A stretch of 64,000 bases of DNA from Streptomyces sp. NK15101. Its GTDB lineage: Bacteria; Actinomycetota; Actinomycetes; Streptomycetales; Streptomycetaceae. The DNA lies in contig NZ_JAINVG010000026.1 in NCBI RefSeq assembly GCF_020400725.1, positions 27,320-91,319 on the forward strand, written 5' to 3'. Below are positions 1 to 7,669 of the stretch, piece after piece (position 1 is the stretch's first letter; each line of letters opens with the position of its first letter). The position numbers were made by a program, and so were the translations under genes. The notes under the pieces are model-generated. The model was not told the DNA's origin. It saw only the letters and a program-made list of their open reading frames with translations, and searched no databases.

Positions 1-338
1 CGCGGGTCGGCGGTGAAGGCCTGCCGGACCAGCTCGACGGTGTCCCGGTGGGCGAGCAGCCCGTCGTCGTCGAGGAAGAGCAGGACGTCGACGTCGGTGC
101 CGCCGGGGCCGAAGGCCTCGATGCCGACGTTCCGGCCGCCGGGGATGCCGAGGTTCTCGGGCAGGTCGACGGTCCTCACCCAGTCGGGCACCCCGGTGAC
201 CGGGGTGCCCTGACCGACGACGACGACCGCGACCGGGTCGCCCTCCTGCGCGGCGACCGATTCGATGAGCGCGCGCAGGTCGTCGGGGCGGTCGCCCATC
301 GTGATGATGACGGCGCCCACCCTGAGCGGCGTACTCAC
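1..338 (-). CDS. Family 2 glycosyltransferase, C-terminus cut by window edge
   Basis: The first 112 residues of a GT-A glycosyltransferase are visible; the rest lies beyond base 1. The start is GTG at 338. The N-terminus has the nucleotide-binding strand and loop VIITMGDRP (about 9-17), a PENLGIPGGRN segment typical of GT2 enzymes (about 59-69), and the metal-binding LFLDDDG (DXD-type) near residues 88-94. Such enzymes transfer a sugar from an NDP-sugar to an acceptor at the cytoplasmic face of the membrane. It sits 8 bp downstream of the CDP-alcohol phosphotransferase gene and is probably the last visible gene of that operon, perhaps decorating the lipid or polymer made there. The acceptor cannot be inferred. 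Confidence 0.8.
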   Translation of the reverse strand, partial: MSTPLRVGAVIITMGDRPDDLRALIESVAAQEGDPVAVVVVGQGTPVTGVPDWVRTVDLPENLGIPGGRNVGIEAFGPGGTDVDVLLFLDDDGLLAHRDTVELVRQAFTADP

Positions 339-346
339 GGCCGGCC

Positions 347-1159
347 TCACTTCAGCCTGCTGGAGACCATGATCGACACGAGGTGCAGCACGGTCTGGAG
401 CAGGGCGATCCCGGCGAGGACGGCGACACCGAGCCGGGAGAAGAAGAGGTCTCCCCTGGCCTGGTCCGCGATCGCCAGGACCACGACGAGCAGCGAGGCC
501 TCGATGCCGAGGACGAGCCGGTGGAACTTGAGCGCGGCGGCGGCCCGGCGGGCCAGCGCCATGCCGGAGGAGCGCGGCTCGGACGCCGCCTCCTTGACCG
601 GCGGCAGTCCGCCCTGGTGGCGGGCGACGCCGACGAGGTCGGTCTCGGCCTTGATCAGGATCGCGCCGAGCGCGGCGAGCGTGCCCAGGAAGGCCCACAG
701 CCAGTCGATCCGGCCCGAGCCCCACAGGTCGGCGGCGCGCAGTCCGAAGCCGACGAGGACGGCCGCGTCGCACAGGTAGGCGCCGACCCGGTCCAGGTAG
801 ACGCCGGCCAGCGAGTACTGCTTCTTCCAGCGGGCCACCTCGCCGTCGACGCAGTCGAGCAGCAGGTAGAGCTGGACCATGAGCGCGCCGAGCAGCGCCC
901 CCGGGATCCCGGGCACCAGCAGGGCCGGTGCGGCGAGGACGCCCGCGAGCGTCATGACGTACGTCAGCTGGTTCGGCGTGATCCTGGTGCCCACGAGCTG
1001 TCGGGTGATCCTGAGCGAGATCTCCCGCATGTACAGGCGGCCGCCCCAGTGCTCGCCGCTCCGCCGGTCCTTCACGCCCGGGGGGTGGACGACCGGGCGG
1101 AGCTCCGCCACCGAGGGCTTCCGCGCCGGACGGACCTCAGCTACCGATGGATTTGGCAT
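347..1159 (-). CDS. CDP-alcohol phosphatidyltransferase family membrane protein (variant active site)
   Basis: This is a 270-aa integral membrane protein with several hydrophobic helices. Family members transfer a phospho-alcohol from a CDP-activated donor to an acceptor alcohol in the membrane. The signature is D102-x2-D105-G-x2-A109-R110 ... G119-x3-D123-x3-[A127]. The fourth Asp, normally the catalytic base, is Ala here (LDRVGAY), with another Asp at 131. The N-terminus has a short duplication, PSVAEVRP (4-11) and PSVAELRP (15-22). The start overlaps the 3' end of the dehydrogenase gene by 23 bp, so coupled translation is likely. The family call is firm. Activity and substrate are uncertain because of the missing Asp. 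Confidence 0.85.
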   Translation of the reverse strand: MPNPSVAEVRPARKPSVAELRPVVHPPGVKDRRSGEHWGGRLYMREISLRITRQLVGTRITPNQLTYVMTLAGVLAAPALLVPGIPGALLGALMVQLYLLLDCVDGEVARWKKQYSLAGVYLDRVGAYLCDAAVLVGFGLRAADLWGSGRIDWLWAFLGTLAALGAILIKAETDLVGVARHQGGLPPVKEAASEPRSSGMALARRAAAALKFHRLVLGIEASLLVVVLAIADQARGDLFFSRLGVAVLAGIALLQTVLHLVSIMVSSRLK

Positions 1160-2198
1160 AGTCGGCGTACGCGTCCCTGATCTCGTCGTCGGACAGGTCG
1201 AGGTGTTCGAGGATGGTGAAGCGGCCCGGCCGGGTCTGCGGGGCGAAGGACACCGCCTGGACGAACTCGTCCACGGTGAAGCCCATCTCCTCCGACAGGA
1301 CGGGGAGCCCGTGCCGTCGAAGGGTCTCGACCATCAGGGCGGACGCGTCGCGGTCGCCGCGCAGGTGCATGGCGAAGGCCGCGCCGAGACCGCACTGCTC
1401 GCCGTGGCTGGCGGCGCGGGTCGGGAAGAGCAGGTCGAAGGCGTGGCTGATCTCGTGGCAGGCGCCCGAGGAGGGGCGGCTGTCACCGCTGATCGACATG
1501 GCGATGCCGGACATCACCAGGCCCTCGGAGAGGGTCACGAGGAAGTCGTCGTCGCCGACGCCGCCGGGGTGGCGGAGCACGGCCTCGCCGGCGCTGCGGG
1601 CCATGGCGGCCGCGAGGCCGTCGACCTTCTCGCCGGTCTCGCGGTGCGAGAGCTCCCAGTCCGCGATGGCGGAGAGGTTGGAGATCGCGTCGCCGATGCC
1701 GGAGCGGACGTACCGCACGGGGGCGTCCCGGATCACGTCGAGGTCGATGACCAGCGCGATCGGGGTGGGGACGCCGTACGAGCCGCGGCCGTTGTCGTTG
1801 TCCAGGGTGGAGATCGGCGAGCAGATCCCGTCGTGCGACAGGTTGGTGGCGATGGCCACCAGCGGCAGCCCGACCCGGGCCGCCGCGTACTTGGTCACGT
1901 CGATGATCTTGCCGCCGCCGAGGGCGACCACGGCGTCGTACCGCTTGCCGCGCATGGCGTCCGCGAGCTTGACGGCCTCGTCGATCGTGCCGCCCGAGAC
2001 CGGGTACCAGTCGGCACCCGGCAGCTCGGGGGCGAAGTGGTCGCGCAGCTTGAGGCCCGAGCCGCCGCTGATGGCGACGGCGATCTTGCCGTTGCTGGAG
2101 ATCCGCTGGTCCGCGAGGAGCGCGGACAGGTCGTCCAGCGCTCCCCGGCGGATGTCGACGACGACCGGCGAGGGGATCAGCCGGGTCAGTACTGGCAC
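1137..2198 (-). CDS. Glycerol-1-phosphate dehydrogenase-like, iron-containing alcohol dehydrogenase family
   Basis: The protein is 353 aa from a GTG start that overlaps the upstream nucleotidyltransferase gene by 13 bp. It has the dinucleotide-binding loop GGGKIID (94-100), the NLSHDGICSP segment (119-128) characteristic of sn-glycerol-1-phosphate dehydrogenases (EgsA/AraM type), and a likely Asp-His-His metal triad at D170 (SGIGDAIS), H248 (ACHEISH) and H265 (ASHGEQ). Known relatives reduce dihydroxyacetone phosphate to sn-glycerol-1-phosphate with NAD(P)H; other clade members make related polyol phosphates. Between a nucleotidyltransferase and CDP-alcohol transferases, it most likely supplies the phospho-polyol that is then activated and transferred. 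The exact product is inference. Confidence 0.8.
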   Translation of the reverse strand: MPVLTRLIPSPVVVDIRRGALDDLSALLADQRISSNGKIAVAISGGSGLKLRDHFAPELPGADWYPVSGGTIDEAVKLADAMRGKRYDAVVALGGGKIIDVTKYAAARVGLPLVAIATNLSHDGICSPISTLDNDNGRGSYGVPTPIALVIDLDVIRDAPVRYVRSGIGDAISNLSAIADWELSHRETGEKVDGLAAAMARSAGEAVLRHPGGVGDDDFLVTLSEGLVMSGIAMSISGDSRPSSGACHEISHAFDLLFPTRAASHGEQCGLGAAFAMHLRGDRDASALMVETLRRHGLPVLSEEMGFTVDEFVQAVSFAPQTRPGRFTILEHLDLSDDEIRDAYADYAKSIGS

Positions 2199-2923
2199 GC
2201 GATCTCACGGCCCTTCGCGAGGTCGTCGTGGTTGTCGATCTCGACCCACTTGACGTCGCCGATGGGGGCCACGTCGACGGTGAAGCCGCGGTTGACGAGC
2301 TCCTGGTAGCCGTCCTCGTAGTAGAGGTCGGGGTCGCGCTCGAAGGTGGCCTTGAGGGCGTCGGCGAGCTCCTCGGCGGCCTCGGCCTCGATGAGGGTGA
2401 CGCCGATGTACTCACCGGTGGCGGTGGCCGGGTCCATGAGCTTGGTGATGCGCTGGACGCCCTTGTCCTCGGCGGTGATGACCTTCATCTCCTCGTCGGC
2501 GAGGTTCTTCACCGTGTCGAGGGCAAGGATGATCTTCTGGCCGTTGCCGCGGGCGGCGAGCAGGGTCTTCTCGACGGAGACCGGGTGAACGGTGTCGCCG
2601 TTGGCGAGGATCACACCGCGCTTGAGGACCTCGCGGGCGCACCACAGGGAGTAGGCGTTGTTCCACTCCTCGGCCTTGTCGTTGTCCACGAGGGTGATCT
2701 CGAGGCCGTACTTGGCCTCCAGGGCGTCCTTGCGGTCGTAGACGGCCTCCTTGCGGTAGCCGACGACGATCGCGACCTCGGTGAGGCCGATCTCGGCGAA
2801 GTTCTTCAGCGTGAGGTCGAGGATGGTGGTGTCACCGTCGACCGGCACGAGGGCCTTCGGAAGGGTGTCGGTGTAGGGGCGCAGACGCCGTCCGGCACCG
2901 GCTGCCAGTACGAGGCCGATCAT
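2186..2923 (-). CDS. Sugar/polyol-phosphate nucleotidyltransferase
   Basis: A 245-aa single-domain nucleotidyltransferase. The N-terminal LAAGAGRRLRPYT (about 6-18) is the NTP-binding G-rich loop, followed by the LPKAL lysine, the LANGDTVH metal-binding region and a C-terminal VEIDNHDDL segment shared with phosphocholine and inositol-phosphate cytidylyltransferases. It should condense a phospho-alcohol with CTP (or another NTP) to a nucleotide-activated head group in the cytoplasm. Its ATG overlaps the stop of the DUF5941/CDP-alcohol transferase gene (ATGA). Its own stop lies inside the start of the dehydrogenase gene. This order (activate, make, transfer) supports a dedicated CDP-polyol pathway. 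CTP preference is inferred from the neighbours. Confidence 0.85.
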   Translation of the reverse strand: MIGLVLAAGAGRRLRPYTDTLPKALVPVDGDTTILDLTLKNFAEIGLTEVAIVVGYRKEAVYDRKDALEAKYGLEITLVDNDKAEEWNNAYSLWCAREVLKRGVILANGDTVHPVSVEKTLLAARGNGQKIILALDTVKNLADEEMKVITAEDKGVQRITKLMDPATATGEYIGVTLIEAEAAEELADALKATFERDPDLYYEDGYQELVNRGFTVDVAPIGDVKWVEIDNHDDLAKGREIACQY

Positions 2924-4743
2924 GCTGTTTCTCCTTCGTCGTGAACGGCGGGTGCTCCGGAGGAGACCCAGAAGCGGATGGACTCCACGAGCACCACCAG
3001 CGCGACGGCGACCGCCGTCGCGGTCAGTGCCAGGGCGAAGTCGTCGCCGCGGTCCGCCAGCAGGGCGGCGAGAGCGGTCACCAGGAGCGTGCGCCCCTCG
3101 TGTCCGCCGGTGACGCGCACCAGCCAGGCGGGCGGCGCGCCGGTGCCTCCGCGAATGCGGTACACCGTGTCGTAGTGATGGTAGGCGACGGCCGCGACCA
3201 GCCCGAATGCGGCGGGGAGCGCCTGCGGGGCGTCCGACTTCGCCGCGAGGATCAGGATCGTGCCGTACTCGGCGGCGCGGAAGACGGGCGGCACGAGCCA
3301 GTCGAGGGCGCCCTTGAGCGGGCGGGCGACGGCGCCGCCGGCGAAGACCGCGTACACGGCGGCGGCCACGACCGTGAACGGGCTGCCGAACGGCTCCATC
3401 CAGGCGAACGCAAGCAGGAGAGCCGCACCGAACAGCGCGAACAGCAAAGGAGCGAACGGTCGGACGCCCGGCCGCCGTCCGGCCTTGGCGCCCAGCTCGG
3501 CCAGCGGCCCCGAGTCCGCCAGGTCCGCCAGCGCCTGGGCCGCCCGGTCCGTCCGCTTCGCCTTGCGGGTCAGGGAGCGCAGGACGCGCCCCGCCGTGGT
3601 GTAGCAGGCGCCGAAGGCGCAGCCGACGATCAGGGCCCAGAAGACGATCCGGGGGCTGGTGGCGGCGGTGAGGACGGCGATCATCGCCCAGCGCTCGCCG
3701 ATCGGCAGGATGATCATGCGGCGGACCCAGACCGTCCAGCCGACGCTGTCGAGCCGGCTGGAGAGGGCCGCGGTCGGGCTGGTGTTGGCCGTCGCGTCGT
3801 GGTTGGCCTCGTTGAAGGAGAAGTCCACGACGTGCCGGCAGGTCATGAGGACCATGGCGCCGAGGGCGAGCGCCCAGACGTCGTCGCCGTTGCGGGCGGC
3901 GCCGAGGGCGAGGCCCGCGTAGAAGGCGTACTCCTTGGCCCGGTCGAAGGTCGCGTCGAGCCAGGCGCCCATCGTCGAGTACTTGAGCGCGTAGCGGGCG
4001 AGCTGCCCGTCCGTGCAGTCGAGGACGAAGGAGACGATCAGGAGGACGCCGGCGGCGACGTAGCCGCCGCGGACGCCGGTGGCCGCGCAGCCGGCCGCGA
4101 TCAGGGCGGTGAGCAGCGAGGCGGTGGTGACCTGGTTCGGGGTGAGGCCGCGGCGCGCGCACCAGCGGGCGATGTAGCGCGAGTACGGGCTGATGAAGAA
4201 GGTGGTGAAGAAGCCGTCGTGCGCCTTGACGGCCGAGCGCAGGCGTACGGCCTCGTCGTCGACGGCCTCCACGGCGGCGCGGGCCTCGTGGCGGGCCTCG
4301 GCGTCGGTGGGCACGGTGGCGACGAGGGTGCCGAGCTGGGGCCGGTGCACGGCGACGCCGTCGGCGTCGAGGGCCTCGGCGAGGGATTCGGTGAGGCCGT
4401 GCGCGTCGGTGAGCGTGCCGCTGCCGGCGGCGGCCCCGGCGGCCGTGGAGACCGCTTCCAGAGCGCGGGCGAGCGCGGGGCGGGCCTCGTGCTGGGCGGT
4501 GAGCGCGCCGGGGGCGGCGGCCGCGGGGAAGCGGGGGTCGGTCAGGGTGAGGCGCAGCGCGTGCAGGTGGCCGACGAACCGGGGGTCGACGAGCGCGACG
4601 CGCTCGCCCGCCGGGACGGCGGCCAGCAGGGCGGCGGCCTCCTCGGCGCCGGAGGCGATCCGGACGTCGAAGCCGAGCGACCGCAGATCGCCGTCGAGCG
4701 AGGATCCGGGTGCCGGCGGGCCGGTGAGGATGGCGGTCGACAG
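2920..4743 (-). CDS. DUF5941 protein with CDP-alcohol phosphatidyltransferase domain, probable CTG start
   Basis: The protein is about 607 aa. Residues 1-130 form an Ala/Leu-rich soluble N-terminal domain beginning STAILTGPPAPGSS. Residues about 170-350 are a CDP-alcohol phosphotransferase domain with all key residues: D242-C-T-D245-G-x2-A-R250 ... G259-x3-D263-x3-D267. The rest is a hydrophobic DUF5941 region. No ATG, GTG or TTG is available near the natural N-terminus: a TGA lies in frame three codons before a CTG at 4743, which has AAGGAG nine bases upstream. A GTG at 4350 would remove 131 conserved-looking residues. The stop overlaps the next ATG (ATGA). It probably transfers the activated phospho-polyol to an unknown membrane acceptor. 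Confidence 0.75.
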   Translation of the reverse strand: MSTAILTGPPAPGSSLDGDLRSLGFDVRIASGAEEAAALLAAVPAGERVALVDPRFVGHLHALRLTLTDPRFPAAAAPGALTAQHEARPALARALEAVSTAAGAAAGSGTLTDAHGLTESLAEALDADGVAVHRPQLGTLVATVPTDAEARHEARAAVEAVDDEAVRLRSAVKAHDGFFTTFFISPYSRYIARWCARRGLTPNQVTTASLLTALIAAGCAATGVRGGYVAAGVLLIVSFVLDCTDGQLARYALKYSTMGAWLDATFDRAKEYAFYAGLALGAARNGDDVWALALGAMVLMTCRHVVDFSFNEANHDATANTSPTAALSSRLDSVGWTVWVRRMIILPIGERWAMIAVLTAATSPRIVFWALIVGCAFGACYTTAGRVLRSLTRKAKRTDRAAQALADLADSGPLAELGAKAGRRPGVRPFAPLLFALFGAALLLAFAWMEPFGSPFTVVAAAVYAVFAGGAVARPLKGALDWLVPPVFRAAEYGTILILAAKSDAPQALPAAFGLVAAVAYHHYDTVYRIRGGTGAPPAWLVRVTGGHEGRTLLVTALAALLADRGDDFALALTATAVAVALVVLVESIRFWVSSGAPAVHDEGETA

Positions 4744-5132
4744 ACGAACTCACTCCTTGGAGCTGACGGAGGGGCCGGCGGGGCCATGGCGGCCCCGGGC
4801 GCGGCGGTGTGGCCCGGCACCGGGCGGCGACACGTCGGCTGAGGCTATCGGATGAACGGAACGTGAGTTCACCGAGGCTTCGCCGACAGGACTCCCCCGG
4901 GACCCTGCGTGTCCGTCCGGGTGCGCCGGGTTCCGCGGGGATCATCCTCGGTGATCGGCGGCCCGTCCCACAAACCCCGTTCCGGGAGGTCGGCGCCACC
5001 ACCCTGCCGTTCCGGCGTCGTCGCAGGTCAGAGCATATGACAACGGTGTTCAGTGCCGTGTTGCAGATACCCCCCTCCCGTAGTTCACTTGCGAACCGGG
5101 GCACACAGACGACACGACCGGGAGGCCTTGTC
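4744..5132. other. Divergent intergenic region, no gene seen
   Basis: This 389-bp gap separates the minus-strand head-group operon from the plus-strand cation efflux gene and must hold both promoters. The operon Shine-Dalgarno (AAGGAG in the minus sense) lies at about 4753-4758. The pump has GGGAGG at 5119-5124. The stretch from about 5030 to 5100 is less GC-rich (CATATGACAACGG) and is a plausible place for a metal-responsive operator, but I could not match a known zinc or copper box. Open frames here lack convincing starts and coding character. Confidence 0.5.
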
Positions 5133-6074
5133 ATGGGGGCTGGACACGATCACGGGCACAGCCACGGCGGCCCGCCGCCCACGGGCACGGCGGCCGCCGC
5201 GTACAAGAACCGGCTGCGGATCGCACTCGGCATCACGCTCTCCGTGATGGTGATCGAGATCGTCGGCGGTCTGGCCGCCGACTCGCTCGCGCTGATCGCG
5301 GACGCGGCGCACATGGCGACCGACGCGGTCGGCCTCGCGATGGCGCTGCTCGCGATCCACTTCGCGAACCGGCCCCCCTCGGGGAACCGCACCTTCGGGT
5401 ACGCCCGGGCCGAGATCCTGGCCGCGCTCGCCAACTGTCTGCTGCTGCTCGTCGTCGGCGGATACGTGCTGTACGAGGCGGTCCAGCGGTTCATCGAGCC
5501 GGCCGAGACCAAGGGCGGCCTGGCGATCACGTTCGCGGTGATCGGCCTGGTGGCCAACGTGATCTCGCTGTCGCTGCTCGTGCGGGGCCAGAAGGAGAGC
5601 CTCAACGTGCGCGGGGCGTACCTGGAGGTGCTCGCGGACGCGCTGGGTTCGGTCACCGTGATCGTCGCGGCCGCGATCATCCTGGCGACGGGCTGGCAGT
5701 ACGCGGACCCGATCGCCTCGATCGTGATCGGCCTGATGATCGTGCCGCGCACGGTCAAGCTGCTGCGCGAGACCCTGGACGTCCTCCTGGAGGCGGCTCC
5801 GAAGGGCGTCGACATGGCGGAGGTACGGGCGCACATCCTGGCACTGCCGGGCGTCGAGGACGTCCACGACCTGCACGCCTGGACGATCACATCGGGGATG
5901 CCGGTCCTCTCCGCGCACGTGGTCGTCGACCAGGACGCGCTGGACTCGGTCGGGCACGAGAAGATGCTGCACGCCCTGCAGGGCTGCCTGGGCTCGCACT
6001 TCGACGTGGAGCACTGCACCTTCCAGCTGGAGCCGGCCGGGCACGCGGAGCACGAGGCGAAGCTCTGCCTCTGA
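5133..6074 (+). CDS. Cation diffusion facilitator family metal efflux protein (CzcD/ZitB-like)
   Basis: A 313-aa inner-membrane H+-coupled divalent metal exporter. The N-terminus is a short His-rich tail (GHDHGHSHGG, residues 4-13), followed by six predicted membrane helices and a cytoplasmic ferredoxin-like C-terminal domain (from about 230) with further His/Cys residues (HDLHAW, VEHCTF). The transport site in helix 2 is H60-x3-D64 (DAAHMATD). In helix 5 the usual His is Glu: E165-x3-D169 (LEVLADAL), which could alter selectivity among Zn, Cd, Co or Mn. The ATG follows GGGAGG by eight bases. No metal-responsive regulator is adjacent. Confidence 0.9.
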   Translation: MGAGHDHGHSHGGPPPTGTAAAAYKNRLRIALGITLSVMVIEIVGGLAADSLALIADAAHMATDAVGLAMALLAIHFANRPPSGNRTFGYARAEILAALANCLLLLVVGGYVLYEAVQRFIEPAETKGGLAITFAVIGLVANVISLSLLVRGQKESLNVRGAYLEVLADALGSVTVIVAAAIILATGWQYADPIASIVIGLMIVPRTVKLLRETLDVLLEAAPKGVDMAEVRAHILALPGVEDVHDLHAWTITSGMPVLSAHVVVDQDALDSVGHEKMLHALQGCLGSHFDVEHCTFQLEPAGHAEHEAKLCL

Positions 6075-6130
6075 GCGGCGCCGGCTGTTAGTCTCATCGC
6101 ACGAACGCGTGTGGAGAGGAGCTGAGGTCG

Positions 6131-6202
6131 ATGACCGTCGCGATGGAGGCTGCCCAGTGCGGCAGCACCCGGTCGTCCCTCAGCCTCCGGGTCTCCGGCT
6201 GA
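6131..6202 (+). CDS. Possible 23-aa leader peptide upstream of the methyltransferase fusion
   Basis: A short frame starts with ATG eight bases after a strong purine run (GGAGAGGAGCTGAGG) and ends at a TGA 70 bp before the TTG of the next gene. It encodes MTVAMEAAQCGSTRSSLSLR and three more residues, including one Cys and several Ser and Arg. A well-placed ribosome site with no long frame behind it suggests a translated leader or a small protein. A misplaced ribosome site within a non-coding leader is the alternative. I do not recognise the peptide. Confidence 0.35.
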   Translation: MTVAMEAAQCGSTRSSLSLRVSG

Positions 6203-6272
6203 CCTGATCCCGGTTCTCCCGCCGGTACGTCATGTCGTCGGCCGGGGCCCTTCCATCCAAAGGGTTTCCACG

Positions 6273-7517
6273 TTGTCCGACAACGCTCTGCACGACTCCT
6301 TCTTCGCCCTGCACCACGGCCTGCCGCGGCAGGGTCCCGGCTCCGACGCCACCACCCGTCGGCTCCTCGCGCTCTCGGGGCGCCTTCCGGAACGTCCGCG
6401 CGTGCTCGACCTGGGCTGCGGTCCCGGCCGCTCCGCGCTGCTCCTGGCCGCCGAGGCGGGCGCCGAGGTGACCGCCGTCGACACGCACGAACCGTTCCTC
6501 GCGGAGCTGCGGGAGACCGCCGCCGCCCGCGGGCTGGACGGCGCGGTCCGCACCCTGAACGCCGACATGGGCGCGCTGCCGTTCCCCGACGGCTCCTTCG
6601 ACCTGGTCTGGGCGGAGAGCTCGGTCTTCGTCCTCGGCTTCGACCGGGCGCTGGCCGAATGGCGCCGGCTCCTGGCCCCCGGGGGCACGCTGGTGCTCAC
6701 CGAGTGCGTCTGGACCACCGAGGAGCCGGGCCCGGCGGCCCGCGCCTTCTGGGAGGACCACTACGCCCTGCGCACCGTCGCCGAGAACGCGGCGGCGGCC
6801 GTGGAGGCCGGCTACCACGTCCTGGGGACCGTCCCGCAGCCCGAGAGCGACTGGGACGAGTACTACGTCCCGCTCGCCGCGCACGCCGACGCGGCGGACA
6901 CCACCGTGCCCGGCATGGCCGAGGCGGTGGCGGGGGCCCGTGCCGAGATCGCGCTGCGGCGCGAGCACGGCTCCGACTACGGGTACGCCGGCTTCGCCCT
7001 GCGGGCCGCCGATCCGCGCTGGAGCACCCGGCCGGAGACCGACGCGGACGCGGCGGCGATCCGTCGGGTCGTGGCCACGGCCTTCGGGTCACAGGCCGAG
7101 GCCGATCTGGTCGACGCGCTCCGGCGGGACGACGCCTGGCTGCCGGGCCTGTCGTACGTGGCCGAGGCCCCGGACGGCACGGTCGCGGCGCACGCGCTGA
7201 TCACCCGGTGTCTGGTGGACGGCGTCCCCGCGGCCGCGCTGGCCCCGGTCTCGGTGGCGCCCGCCCACCAGCGGACGGGGGCCGGGCAGGCCGTCGTCCG
7301 GGCGGTGCTCGACGCGGCGCGGCTGCGGGGAGAGCCGCTCGTGCTCGTGCTGGGCCATCCGGAGTACTACCCGCGGTTCGGTTTCGTACGGGCGTCCGAG
7401 TATGGAATCAAGCCAGGTTTCGAGGTTCCGGACGAGGCGATGATGGCGCTCGTCCTGGACGGCTCCGTGCCCGTTCCGCCGGGCACGCTCGTCTATCCGG
7501 CACCTTTCGGGGTGTAG
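6273..7517 (+). CDS. Bifunctional SAM-dependent methyltransferase / GNAT acetyltransferase fusion
   Basis: This is one continuous 414-aa frame from a TTG start. Residues about 1-250 are a class I methyltransferase: motif I VLDLGCGPG (44-52), an acidic strand-2 end (AVDTHEPF), and FDLVWAESSVF. Residues about 250-414 are a GNAT domain of the YhbS/PA4866 type with the acetyl-CoA loop in VAPAHQRTGAGQAVV and a C-terminal HPEYYPRFGF block. The join lies at about ALRAADPRWSTRPETDAD, with no linker-like low-complexity sequence. Substrates are unknown. The two activities may act on one small molecule or peptide. Confidence 0.8.
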   Translation: MSDNALHDSFFALHHGLPRQGPGSDATTRRLLALSGRLPERPRVLDLGCGPGRSALLLAAEAGAEVTAVDTHEPFLAELRETAAARGLDGAVRTLNADMGALPFPDGSFDLVWAESSVFVLGFDRALAEWRRLLAPGGTLVLTECVWTTEEPGPAARAFWEDHYALRTVAENAAAAVEAGYHVLGTVPQPESDWDEYYVPLAAHADAADTTVPGMAEAVAGARAEIALRREHGSDYGYAGFALRAADPRWSTRPETDADAAAIRRVVATAFGSQAEADLVDALRRDDAWLPGLSYVAEAPDGTVAAHALITRCLVDGVPAAALAPVSVAPAHQRTGAGQAVVRAVLDAARLRGEPLVLVLGHPEYYPRFGFVRASEYGIKPGFEVPDEAMMALVLDGSVPVPPGTLVYPAPFGV

Positions 7518-7669
7518 TGCCCCTTCGGCTCCCTACCGCTCCCGCCGCACCGCTTGTACTCCGGTGCGGTGGGAGCGGCCACGTCCGGACGCCGAAGTGC
7601 CGACAAGCCGCTTTTGTACGGCACACTGTGGGGGCCCCACCGGGCCGAGGACCGATGCGAAGGATGGGT

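Noticed and set aside
2941..4842. Long plus-strand frame opposite the DUF5941 gene
   Set aside because: Gly/Glu/Val-rich translation without start signals; the minus-strand frame has clear family motifs.
2186..5134. 982-codon minus-strand frame running through the nucleotidyltransferase and into the intergenic region
   Set aside because: Only its last 245 codons (from ATG 2923) encode the nucleotidyltransferase; the rest is the Arg/Pro-rich shadow of the DUF5941 gene.
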